A stretch of DNA of 64,000 nt, taken from positions 15,542,463 through 15,606,462 of the forward strand of contig CM064868.1 of NCBI GenBank assembly GCA_032719365.1, written 5' to 3'. The DNA is from Prinsepia uniflora (lineage: Eukaryota; Streptophyta; Magnoliopsida; Rosales; Rosaceae). Positions 30,940 through 41,574 of the stretch are shown here, in pieces. Within the stretch, counting starts at the first letter, position 1, and each line of letters opens with the position of its first letter. The notes under the pieces were generated by a model. That model ran no database searches, was not told the origin of the DNA, and worked only from the letters and a program-made list of their open reading frames with translations. Position numbers and translations under genes: made by a program.

Positions 30940-33934
30940 TGTAAGGATCCGTCCCGGAAATTAGGGTTAAGACAGTGATTAAGATGGGATTAGTGAGCTT
31001 AAGCGGTGGTTAGTTGGTTACGATAAGGCTGTTAGCGTAGAATGACGATTTTGCCCCTAGTTTGGGCAAAAGTTGACTTTTAGTTCGGGCGGTCAATTGA
31101 GTATTGACCGATGACCGTGACGTAGTTTGGGAGGTCATGAATCCATAGACAGGTGGCACGTCCGATTTGGACAATCGGAGAAAAAGTTATGACGTTTGGA
31201 AGGTTGAGGGCATTACCATAATTTTCGCTAAATAGGGGGAAAAGTTGACTTTTCGTACGATCGGGTTTTGACACGTTGACCTAGGACCGTTAGGTAGATC
31301 TCGTCGTCCTGAGTTCAACGACAGGAGGGACGTGTTCATCGGACATTTGACGGGCGAGATACGGGTCAAGAATGGTAGTGGCACAATCGGAATTTTGACT
31401 CAAAAGAGGGGCATTTTGGTCTTTTGCACATTGGGAATTGTGCAACCGGATTGTGCCAAGTGTACAGCAGTTGGGATATTTTGAAAAGGGATCATGGGAT
31501 GGTGGACACGTGGGAGAGCTCTAGTGGGTTCTAGGCTTGTTTGCACGGTTTACTTATTTTGGCTAAGTATGTGTAGCCGTGTTCGAAGAAAGAAGAACAA
31601 AGACTAGACAGAAGGGTGAAATTGATCGATGGCCGAGAAGGTGTGATCTTTGTGAGTGTGTGAGTGTGATCAAAGGGAAGTTGGGAGTGCTGGGTTGTGT
31701 TGAGAAGACTGAGAAGTGAGTGTTTGTGTGTGCGGGGTGTGCGAGTGTTTCAGAAAAGAGAGAGGTGTCGAGGGATTTTGGAGGTGGTGCTATGGATGTG
31801 TAGTCGATCAATCGAGGCTGAAGGTGGTGGTTAGAGTATAGAGGAGGCTTAGAAGGATCGCCTAACCATGGTGGAGCTCACGACGGCGGCCGGAGCATAG
31901 GTAATTTCCGAATTTCTTTTTGATGCTCTGTTTTCCCGTTTTGTTCAGACGTTGAGTCGTGAGGTTTGGGGTCGAGTCGAAGGGTTTGGTGGGTGTTAGT
32001 CGAGTCAGTGAGGTCCTAGGAAGCTGCTGGTTGTGCAGCCGTGAATGGGAAACGCGTGGGTGGCCAGATTGAAAAACAGAGTTTTAGGGAGGTTTTGTTT
32101 CGAGTTAGGGACGACGGGTTAGAGGCTGTGTCGAAGTGTTAGAGTGAGGGGAATAGGTTGCTTAGGACTGTACGAAGAGATTGGTGAAGAGAGGAAGGAA
32201 AACGGTGAAGGATTGGCGGAGAACCGTTCTCGCCGGTTCAGACCGGTCGAGCTGAGGAAGACGATGATGAACAGTGCATTGGGTGTAGGCGCGTGAAGCC
32301 CACGCGCATCCACTTTGGACGGCTCGTGGGGGCGCGTGCGGTGGTTTCCGGGGAAGTGGTTAACTAGGTTTTTGGTCTAATCGTTGTAACGAATCTATTG
32401 GAATAGGTTTCGAGACTATCGGACGTTGTTTCGGGTTAGTTTTGCGGAATCGAAGGTCTAGGGTCCCGTTTAAAGTACGCTTAGAAGTTCGGGAAAGTTA
32501 TGGGATTTGAGTAGGACTTTTGTGAAGCAGTTAGTAACCTCGTTATGGAATTTGGACAGGTTCGGGGAAGCCGAGAATAGCAAACTGGTCGGGAACGGCG
32601 TAAGTGCGCGCGTACGAGACGACGTTGGAATGGTCTGTGAGTGGACTTTGCTTTCTAACTCTTGATGCATGCATATATGTTTTTATATGTTTTCTCTACT
32701 TGATTCTATGATTTGATTTATGATTGTGATGGTTTACGGTTTATGCACGTTTTTCAAGGAAATTACTGTATTTCACGTTTTCTGAGATTTTGACGGATAT
32801 TGTGATTTGAACCTAATTTTAATGAATTGATTTCGGGATTTGAACTACGATTTGATTTCAAAGAAAGTAAAAGGATTTTGGAAAGTGTTTTTGCGCTGGA
32901 AGTCAGTTCAGGAAAGTGGTTTTGAGAAACGTGATTTCGGGTTTTGGAATCGGAATTCCGGATGACGATTCGGGATTTGATTCGGGACTTGAAAATGGAT
33001 TCCGGGTTTGGGTTCGGAATGGTTATTCAGGATGCCGGCTTACGGAATGATGGTTGCGAACTCGAGTCTAAAAAGGAGATGGATATGATTTCTGGATTTG
33101 GATTCGGGATCCTGATGAGATTGCGGATTCGGATTCGGAAATGGAAAAAGGTTTTCAGATGGTTTGGATATGGATTTAGAAATGGTTTTGGATTGGATTT
33201 GCTGGATCTGGATATTGGGTTTAAAGACCCGGATTATATATGACGGGGGACGGGCCCAGATTGGGTTTAAAGACCCTGATTGAGTTTAAAGACTCGGGAG
33301 TTTAAAGACTCTGATATATTGATATTTCCCTCGTAGGCCTGTTGAGTTTAAAGACTCGGGAGTTTAAAGACTCAGATATTATTGAGGCCTGGATTGAGTT
33401 TAAAGACTCGGGAGTTTAAAGACTCGGATAGATCCAACAGGTTCGATGGATGGAAATGTGGTTCAATATGTTTTGATTTGCGTGGACTATAATGGTTTTG
33501 ATGGTTTTGGGCTGAGGCTCAGGATTTGAGAAAAAGAACTATGTGTTTGGTTTTCGTACATGGTTTCATGATATAACTTGATATGCATGCATTGGTTTTG
33601 AAACGGAGGGTATAAATGTCCTTGTTTTATGAAATGTTTTATACTTAAACTTTATTTTTGTCCACTCACAGTCTTTTCGTGTTTTCGATACCCTACAGGT
33701 TGTTGCGGCGCGGGCTGTCAGCCGAGAGAGACGGAGACATCATATGTACGATCCACAGTAGACGTTGTGCACTCTGGGACGTTCGGAATTTCTGGACGGT
33801 CGAATCGAAAATCCCTTGTCCGACTTACGTGTCACATGGAGGTTGGACGTTCGTTTAGCTTTCGTGTCATGCGTAACTTGGACGAGATCGGGATTTCACC
33901 CTTAATCCCGGGGGATTAGGGGTGGGTCCTGAAA
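30940..33934 (+). mobile_element. Solo LTR (LTR-E), plus orientation, TSD TTGGA
   Basis: Starts TGTAAGGATCCGTCCC at 30940 and ends GGGTCCTGAAA at 33934 (the usual terminal CA is AA here). TTGGA is duplicated at 30935-30939 and 33935-33939. 2995 bp. Donor-like CTGTGAGTGGAC 32635-32646, acceptor-like GTCCACTCACAG 33660-33671 after a T-rich tract, ATGCATGCAT boxes near 32664 and 33582, hairpin array 33217-33425, GC-rich block about 32287-32340. Opposite in orientation to the neighbouring full-length element. Confidence 0.85.
33217..33425. repeat. Hairpin array in LTR-E
   Basis: GGGTTTAAAGACCC (33217-33230) and repeated GAGTTTAAAGACTC (last 33412-33425), the same motif as in the full-length element but in a diverged LTR. 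Confidence 0.7.
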
Positions 33935-34339
33935 TTGGATCTCTGCGCAGAACCTGAGCTTCGGAGTGAGGGAGGCGGACCACTCGTTGGTTCTCTTTCT
34001 TGTGATGTGAGGTGCAGAAATTGATGCTAGATAGGTTGAGTATGATGTGCCTTTAAGCATGATCGATCACTAAATAGGCAGTCCGGGAAACAAGTAGGCC
34101 TTTCAACTCAAGTGCAGGCGTCCCACTACTAGAGGCTGCTAGACAGTGTAAATGGGTTTCGTTCTCGGCCCAAAAACTTTTTTTCTGATCGAAGCGATTG
34201 TGAGGCATGCGAACAAGAATTAGTCTGTGATGTTCTTTTCTATGTTTTTTTCAAAGACGTAAAATATTTTCTTTCCAGCATAGTCTAAGTTCAGAAGTTA
34301 TTTCGCCATGATAGTTAATTTGGCGACGTCATTATTTAA

Positions 34340-35515
34340 GTAGTTAGATGGTCCGTGGTCCCAAGTTTTATCAAGTCGGAATCGAAGTATTCAGACCAAT
34401 GCACAAGATGGTATTCTAACTTGGCAAGTCGTGAACCACACTTGGATGGTTTATCATGAGTATCAATTATTAGTTAAGAAAATCTTGTTTGTATTGAAAT
34501 GGAAATGGAGGTACAAGTACAAAAATATAAAAGTATTGGAATTGAATAATAACTGAAATTACAAGTACACAAAAATAAAATATTTCTTTTGCATTCAAAC
34601 TCGTATCAAGCAAGAAATTCTAGAAATCATCAATTAAAATGAATTACTAAAATGAATTTCAGTTGGGAATCATGCCATGAGATGGAAGAGCACTAAAAAG
34701 TGACAGTAAGACGTCGAAAAGGAGGTTTAAGTTTCTCAGTGACTGGCCATGAGTTGGCAGTCTAGATAACTTTCTGTGAAACGGTAATCAGGATAACTTT
34801 CGGTGAATCGGTAGTCGGGATGACTTTCCATGAACTAGTAGTTGGAATGACTTCCCATGAGCTGGTAGCCGATATAATCAACCTTTATAGCATTGAACGG
34901 TCAGAAAGAAGATTAATCGTCTACGAGCCTCGATCGACAATCCAAGAATTAGTAGTCGGAAGAAAGTTAACTCTTATGACACTGAGCGGTAAAAAAGAAG
35001 GTTAATGCAAGAAAATGAAGCCAACTATTATGACATTGCTGCTGGAGCGTTCAGAAAGGCGGTTTAGTAGTTACATATATGCCTCGAAGGGTAAGAAGAG
35101 AAGCTGCATCTTGATTTCTTAGGTTGAAAAAACAATTTTTTCTATAAGGGCTAGCCTTTTTAAACCATGAAACCTTAGTTAAAGATGTTCATAGATTCAA
35201 AAATTAATAGAGATCAATTTTCTGAGTTTGATTGGTTGATTGTAGGTTCTTTGAGAATCTGAATTCTTCTCTATTTATAGGCAGTGGATAAGCTATCAAT
35301 TTGTCAAGTTGGGTCTCGCGTGAGTCCTATGCTACCAATTTTTATGTTGGAAACCTATCATTTGCCTATGTTTTCTTCATGTTATTTGCACCGCCCACAC
35401 TTTTCTTCTTCTCCACGCTCAAAGTCTCTTGGGCTGAGCTTGTCTCCTATTTGGGGCCTTTAATTCCTTTTGAACCATTGGTTTCGGCCCAAAAAGATTT
35501 TTTCGGGTGTAAACA
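34340..35515 (-). mobile_element. 5' LTR of the old gypsy element (inner edge approximate)
   Basis: The sense start TGTTTACACCCG is at 35515 and a TATAAATA box lies at 35279-35272 in CCTATAAATAGAGAAG. Sequence around 34.14-34.57 kb is homologous, in reverse, to about 49.44-49.90 kb. The inner boundary near ATGACGTCGCCAA (about 34330-34345) is inferred from where both copies stay conserved. Confidence 0.5.
35272..35279 (-). promoter_or_regulatory. TATA box of the old gypsy LTR
   Basis: TATAAATA on minus within the LTR, about 240 bp after its sense start. Confidence 0.5.
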
Positions 35516-35544
35516 AAATACAATAATAAAAAAGTATTTTTTGG

Positions 35545-36478
35545 AATTAATAATAGCATGTAACATTATCAAAATAACATGTATTTTTTCTAATCCAGCT
35601 CCAGATTTAATTATATAAATAATTATCTTCAAATATGTGAAATGTAATCAATATATGAATTACCACACTGAAGATATGGCCTCAAATCTTCAATATGCAG
35701 AGTCAACATTATTTTTCAGATTGGTAAAGTATGAAATGAAAATTATCAACAAGAAATCTTTATATATTTATAGCAATGTGGATTGGCTATGTTACAATTA
35801 GGGGTGAAAATAAATTTGTTAAAATCGCTAACTAATTCACTTCAAACCGTTATTTATCTAACGTTTTAGGTTTGCTCGTATAAAAGTCAAACGGTTTGAG
35901 AATCCAAACTGCTCCATTAGTAACGGTTTGGATTTAGATTTTTATTTTGAAAATCCGTTAAATACGAACTGGAATTAAGAAATATATTAATTTTTAAATC
36001 TATTATTAATACAAAGTAAATATTATAAAAATAAAAAGATACCCAGATATATCCACATAAATACATGTATATCCAAATAAGAGTATAATAAAATATTATT
36101 AAATGACAATGTTTGTTTGATAAATCGTAATATAGTTATAATGTTTGCAATCCAATCATCCGCAAGTTTAATATACAAAATTTTGAATATTGATTTTTCT
36201 GTTATTTTTTATATCTTTACTTTTTATTTTTAATATCCTCATTTTTTTTATGTCTAAACGGTTTCAAATTGTTTCGATCCAAGTCAAACCGTTAATAACG
36301 GTTTGAATTGAAACTGTTTTATTTCTAATTTTAGAAATTCAAACCGGATTGAATCGTTAAGATTTTAACGGTTTGAATATAAATATTGTCAATATTCGTA
36401 TCAAACCGCAATGTGTTCACCCCTAATTACAATTATGATTTATTACGTAAAACGAATTATAAATATTCTAATAATCAT
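35545..36478 (+). repeat. Direct repeat copy 1 (interrupted by a MITE)
   Basis: Bases 35545-35798 plus 36426-36478 match 38905-39217 in the same orientation (shared phrases AATAGCATGTAACATTAT and GAAATGTAATCAATATATGA). The 627 bp between is a MITE absent from copy 2, so copy 2 is a natural empty site. Confidence 0.7.
35799..36425. mobile_element. hAT-like MITE 1
   Basis: Terminal TAGGGGTGAAAA... and ...TTCACCCCTA, 627 bp, flanked by GTTACAAT (35791-35798) and ATTACAAT (36426-36433), seven of eight matching. It is rich in AACGGTTTGA-type motifs. No coding capacity. It is homologous, in reverse, to 40636-41266. Confidence 0.75.
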
Positions 36479-37009
36479 TCTAAAAAAAAAAACATAAACC
36501 GAGGGAAACACCATGGTATTATAAAACTGTTGTATATGCTAGTTTATAACTTTAGACAACATCAAATAGACAATATAATTTATAAAACAGTTGTATAAAC
36601 TAAGTGTATGTTAATTAAGCAACGGTAGTAGTTAATTTTAGATCATGTTCACTGACTTCAAATGGACATCAGCTCCCGTAATTTCAGTGTAACTCAGCAC
36701 CATTTTTTATATCATGCTTCCCACTTACCCGCTCCGTCGAGCATCATTTTCTGCAATTTCAGTCCACAAATTGAGGAAATGGTATTCACGGTTGAATTTC
36801 AATCCTTTTCAAATACTATCTTTCATTTTTATTGTCAAATTGATTGCATGAAGTTTGATTGGTTTCTATGTATCATTTTATGCATATGGTTGATTCAAAA
36901 TCGTTAAAAATCAATAAAATTTGTAATATTTGATTGTGGGTTTTCTGAATTTGATTGAATGATTTTGAGTTTGAAGCTTAAACAATCAAAAAGTTTCGAA
37001 TCCTGCATC

Positions 37010-37125
37010 AACATGAGGCTTTAATTATCTTGGCAGCCCAAATTTTGGATGTTTCTGGCCTCTTTGCTGAATTGTACAGCATGGACTTTATATGTGCTTA
37101 TCGTGCTGGTTACATTGCTCAGGTT
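37010..37125 (+). pseudogene. Possible captured exon, unidentified
   Basis: A plus-strand frame reads ILAAQILDVSGLFAELYSMD and ends at CAG followed by GTTAGT, like an exon/donor boundary. I do not recognise the protein with confidence. It lies between two blocks of CACTA-like repeats. Confidence 0.2.
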
Positions 37126-38150
37126 AGTAAGCTTTTAGCCTTGTATGACTTTCTGCCATTTGAAATGCAGTCTTTCTTGAAGAAATCTTGAGTTGGTTAG
37201 TTCTGGTGTTGTTGAAAATGAATATGGAAAGACCAAAAAGTGGAAAAAAAATTACCATCTTTAACATTCTCTATGATGATACACAGAGCTAAAGAGCAGT
37301 GCTGCAACTCGTCGAATGCGAAGACATCAACGACGAAGAGGACCACTTAGAGGGATCAACAAATGTAAGCTTCTTCACGTCCTTTGTTTCCTTACACTTT
37401 CCGATTATGTACTGCAATTCTCTGTTTCTAAATTACGTTCGTTGCTCTCTTTAAATTTAGAGAGATCAAAATCGCTACCTAATTTTTCTCGATTTATTCA
37501 AATATTCGTTGTATTAAGCTTCTTCTCTCTCAGTCTTGATTCAGTATTCATCTCTCTCTGGTGAATCGGTGTTGGTACTCAAGGGTACTCAATCGGCCAT
37601 CCATTATTGGGTAATTAACTAATTGAGTGTTTTTTTTTGGGGTTCCTTGTTGTTAGCTTTTTATTATGAACTATTAATTGGGTGATTGATGGCTTTGTTA
37701 CCATCCTGTTGTGTTTGAAGTCTCACTTTTTAGTACAAGATATCTTGTACTAGAAAATGATGTAAGTGGTTGAACTAATGAGGTGAGACTGTTTTACATC
37801 TTTATTTCCCTCTAGCTTGCGATGCTTACTTAGATATCTTGTTAGCTTTTTATTATGAACTATTTTTTTCTAGATAAAACGTTATAGTTTATACATGCTT
37901 CATTGGTGCTTACATTCTTAATAAATTTACTTTATATTTATGGTTCATCATTCTAGGTTGTGAATGACTTGTTGAATCCGGTAGGAAAGAATTTACGGGA
38001 AGAATAACGGGTCATCTAATATAAAAGTGTTTGTAATAGTGATGAAAGTACTACCATGTTGAAATTGATTTGTAGTGTTTTTTGTTTTATCCAAACCTAG
38101 TGTTGCTTCGTGGCTAATTTTTTAGAATTTTTATACGTGCAACTGTAATT

Positions 38151-38155
<5 letters not shown>

Positions 38156-38190
<35 letters not shown>
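38156..38190. repeat. (TA)n microsatellite
   Basis: About 28 bp of TA repeats followed by TGTGTGTG. Confidence 0.9.
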
Positions 38191-38194
<4 letters not shown>

Positions 38195-38439
38195 GGGCTT
38201 CGAGATATATATTTGTGGCTTCGAGATTGAGTTGGGAAGAGTAGAATACAAATAACTCATCTTCGTTGTGAACTTGCTAATCAATTATGTATGAATAGTT
38301 TTTTACTTTTTAGATTTCGGAAAGAAGTTAAATATTAAGACCCTTATCTTTGATCTTTTCATTGTTGCTATTTATTACTTTAAATAATAGTAGTTTCAAA
38401 TATATTGTTGTTTTTTCTACGATATGCATCGGTTCTATG

Positions 38440-38790
38440 TAAAATTGTTGTGTAATATGCTTTAAACAATGATATTTACCAAAAAAAATCGATCTGCAAT
38501 CTACTTGAAACGACGGTATTTATTAAAAATTCGTTATGAAATCTATTTTAGGCAACGGTATTAAAAGAACCATTGTTTATTCTACTTTAGACAACGATAT
38601 TTACTAAAAATCATTGTGTACTCTACTTTAGACAATAGTATTGACAAAAAATCGTTGTGTAATCTATTTTAGACAATGATATTTAGTAAAAAAAAATTGG
38701 TGTGTAATATATTTTAGATAATGGTATATGGTTTAAAAAAGATATAAAGACATCGATATTCTACTAAAATCGTTGTATAAAGATACTTCA
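38440..38790. repeat. About eight degenerate 41-bp tandem repeats
   Basis: The unit is approximately ATCGTTGTGTAATCTA, then CTTTAGACAACGGTAT, then a TTACTAAAA tail. Copies drift in both sequence and length. Confidence 0.75.
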
Positions 38791-38904
38791 GACGAAAATC
38801 CGTTCTCAAAAAACTCCTCAACAGCCAACATTGAGCAATACTACAATATTGAAGAAGAATTGACAAAAATTTACCCGTTGTCTAAAGCAAAATTTATAAT
38901 AGTG

Positions 38905-39217
38905 ATAATAGCATGTAACATTATTAAAATAATATGTATTTTATTTTTTTCTAATCCAATTGCGCATTTAATTATATAAATAATTATGATCAAATGTGTG
39001 AAATGTAATCAATATATGAACTACCGCATTGAAGAGATTATTGGTCAAATCTTCAATATGCTCAGTCAATTATTTTTTAGATTGCCAAAGTATGAAAAGA
39101 AAATTATGAACAAGTCCCAACCCAAATCTTTATATATTTATAGCCATGTGGGTTCATTATGTTACAATTATGATTTAATATGTAAGATGAATTATAAACA
39201 CACGTATAATCATTGAT
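38905..39217 (+). repeat. Direct repeat copy 2 (empty-site copy)
   Basis: Same sequence as 35545-36478 without the MITE. Here GTTACAATTATGAT is continuous where copy 1 has the insertion. Confidence 0.7.
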
Positions 39218-40635
39218 ATTATAGAAAGACGACGTTATTGACATTTGACAGAATATTATATTATATTATAAAAATCATGTACATTACATTGTGCCGAATA
39301 AGTAAAATAACAATGCAAAAAAAAAAAAAAAAAAAAAAAAGTAAACTAACAAAGAGCTATGAAAGCCACTTGTCTACCGTTTAATTGTGCACGTGGCTGC
39401 ATTCTGGAATGACGGGTGTCTTGGTTGAGGAACAGCTCCTCCAGGCTCCACATACTTCACAGAAGATATTGGCGGGTGGGGGTCCGGCCCAAGTACCCCC
39501 GAACCATCCTATACATTTAGAATGGGCTTGTGTGGTCCATGACGGGTGTCCTTTTGCAATCCTCTTCTTAATATTATTATATACACAAATTTCTTTATTA
39601 GTTCACTTTTCTCTCAGCTGGCATTATCTTAATTTCAATTTTTTGTCAATTACTCAATTATGTGAATAATTATTAATTCTTTCTAATAGAGTATCTATAA
39701 ATTTGTAGGAAAATTAATTAGGGCACAAATTAAGCGAGCAATAAATAAATTGAATTGGCAACTTATGGAATCATTATCTACTTTCTTTGATGCCCATTTG
39801 GACTAAAAAAACTTTCATTGATGCCCATTGTTTCCCTAGTGCTTTCTTTTTCCAATCTTTTCTTAAGACAGCTGTGTTTTTAAAAGAGAGAAATTAGCAT
39901 ATTGTTTTTGAAAATAAAAATTACAAGGTAGTTTCCTTTAAAAAAAAGTAGATTCTCAGATAATTTTTATTAAGTTTTGGTATAACTATTACATGTTGAA
40001 TAGTACTCTAACCTTTTGAGATTTGTTTTAAATATGTGTTAATCAGTCATTTAGTACTTTAATTTAATGATATTTTTTTCATTATTATTATGTCGGAGAT
40101 CTCGTGTTCAATTTTTATGAAAAGTTAAATTGATGAAGCCAATACTCAATGTGTATGATATAATTTTACTTCATTGGTATCATGATATAAAAGAAAAAAA
40201 AAAGTATATGTCATTTTTTTTATTAAAAAAATAAGTACATAAAATTAATTCAAAATTTTAGAAGAAGAAGAAGGACGTGGGAAGGTAAACTACTCATTCC
40301 CTTCATTTACATTTTTTTAATTTGATATTTTTGTTTTTATTATTATGCCCTCATGTAATAAATCTTCTTTTTCCCAAAAAAAAAAAGTTTTAAAGGGTAT
40401 TTTCTGTTTTTATAAATTTAATCAAAGAGAGATGAGAAACGATGCTTTTAACTAAGCACGTTTATAAATTTTTATAAATTTAAAGGTATTTTTCTATTTT
40501 CAAAATTTTAAACAAAACATTTCATATATAATTAATTAAATATTAATACATAATTTCTTTTATAAAATTATGTACATCCTAATTAATAATTTAGTGTCAC
40601 ACACACATCTAAGCATATTTTTTTGTTGTTGGACA
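39218..40635. other. AT-rich intergenic stretch
   Basis: Contains a poly-A run of about 24 (39317-39340) and a pair of TGACGGGTGTC direct repeats (39410 and 39540). No gene was recognised. Confidence 0.5.
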
Positions 40636-41266
40636 TAGGGGTGGGCACGATAAGGTTCAATGCATATATTGACAATATCCAAATTTAAACAGTTAAAATC
40701 TTAACGGTACGATACATTTTGAATTTTCTAAAATTAGAAATAAAACTGTTTCGATCCATACAGTTACTAACGGTTTGGTTTGGATCGGAACGGTTTTAAA
40801 CCGTTTAGAAATAAAAAAAAACAAGGATATATATATATATATACAAAATGATACAAACAAAATAAAATAATCAATACTTAAAATTTTATATATTAAGCTT
40901 GTTAAGTATTGAATTACAAATATCATCACTATACTAGAATTAATAAAACATACACTACTATTTAATAATATTTTATTATATTCTTATATGAGTATACATA
41001 TACATATATAGGTATATCTAGCTATTATTTTTTTTTATTAGTTTTACTTTGTATTAGTAATAGATTTAAAAATTAATATATTCCTTAACAGTACCGTTTG
41101 GATTTAACGGATTTCTAAAATGAAAATCCAAATGCAAACAGTTACTAACGGAACGATTTGAATTCTCAAACCCTTTGACTTTTATCCTGCCAAATTTAAA
41201 CCGTTGGATAAATAACAGTTTGAAACAGACCGGCTAGTGATTTTAACGAACTCGTGTCCACCTCTA
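40636..41266. mobile_element. hAT-like MITE 2 (inverted relative of MITE 1)
   Basis: Ends TAGGGGTGGGCACGA and GTGTCCACCTCTA, 631 bp, flanked by GTTGGACA (40628-40635) and ATTGGACA (41267-41274). Its reverse complement aligns with MITE 1 over its length, with shared AAAAGTCAAA and GTTATTTATC phrases. Confidence 0.75.
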
Positions 41267-41574
41267 ATTGGACATCTAAGCATATTTTATTTATTATGTC
41301 ACTTGATAAGATTTCAATTATAGGAAGCATTGAATGTCATGAAAATAAAAGGGGAATGCGAAATGAAGTATAGCATCAAAACAAGATAGGAGTATTGAAT
41401 GACTCGAATCTCCTTACAAATTCAATGCTACAGGCCAGGACTTTCTGACTCACTCCCTCTTTTAAAAAGTGCACGCCTTTCTCTCTTCCTTCCATAAAAC
41501 CTCCACCTCCGCTTGCTGCTTAACGACATCACAGACCTCATCTCTCTCTCTCTTTCCGCCTCTTAATTCCAACA

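Larger units (their letters stand above)
13890..35515 (-). mobile_element. Old minus-strand gypsy element broken by three nested insertions
   Basis: The pieces 13890-17045, 19565-20010, 30497-30939 and 33935-35515 belong to one minus-strand element. They are separated by LTR insertions at 17046, 20011 and 30940, each with 5-bp target duplications. In sense order there is a 5' LTR (start TGTTTACACCCG at 35515, TATA at 35279-35272), leader, gag start (30.9-30.5 kb), gag middle (about 20.0-19.6 and 17.0-16.6 kb), gag C-end (about 16.2 kb) and the start of reverse transcriptase (about 14.24-13.93 kb), after which it is truncated. Many stops and frameshifts mark it as long dead. No 3' LTR was found. 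Confidence 0.6.
36490..38904. mobile_element. CACTA-like element remnant
   Basis: The right end, read on minus, is CACTATTATAAATTTTGC (38904). Before it lies a block of about eight 41-bp repeats (38440-38790) containing CTTTAGACAACG, the style of CACTA subterminal repeats. A smaller block with TTTAGACAAC occurs at 36510-36630. A matching CACTA left end was not found. The interior (36650-38150) has short ORFs and a (TA)n tract but no transposase. Confidence 0.4.

Noticed and set aside
32635..33671. Invertible DNA segment between the 12-nt inverted arms
   Set aside because: The internal order (RY box, array, RY box, CCCTCC block) has the same orientation relative to LTR sense in every copy, and no recombinase is present.
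34310..34345. TTTGGCGACGTC near 34320 as a plus-sense gypsy primer site
   Set aside because: The LTR start and TATA at 35.5-35.3 kb and the gag fragments all point to the minus strand; the motif is near-palindromic, so its direction alone is not informative.
39317..39340. Poly-A run as the tail of a LINE or SINE
   Set aside because: No LINE coding sequence, no pol III A/B boxes and no flanking duplication found beside it.
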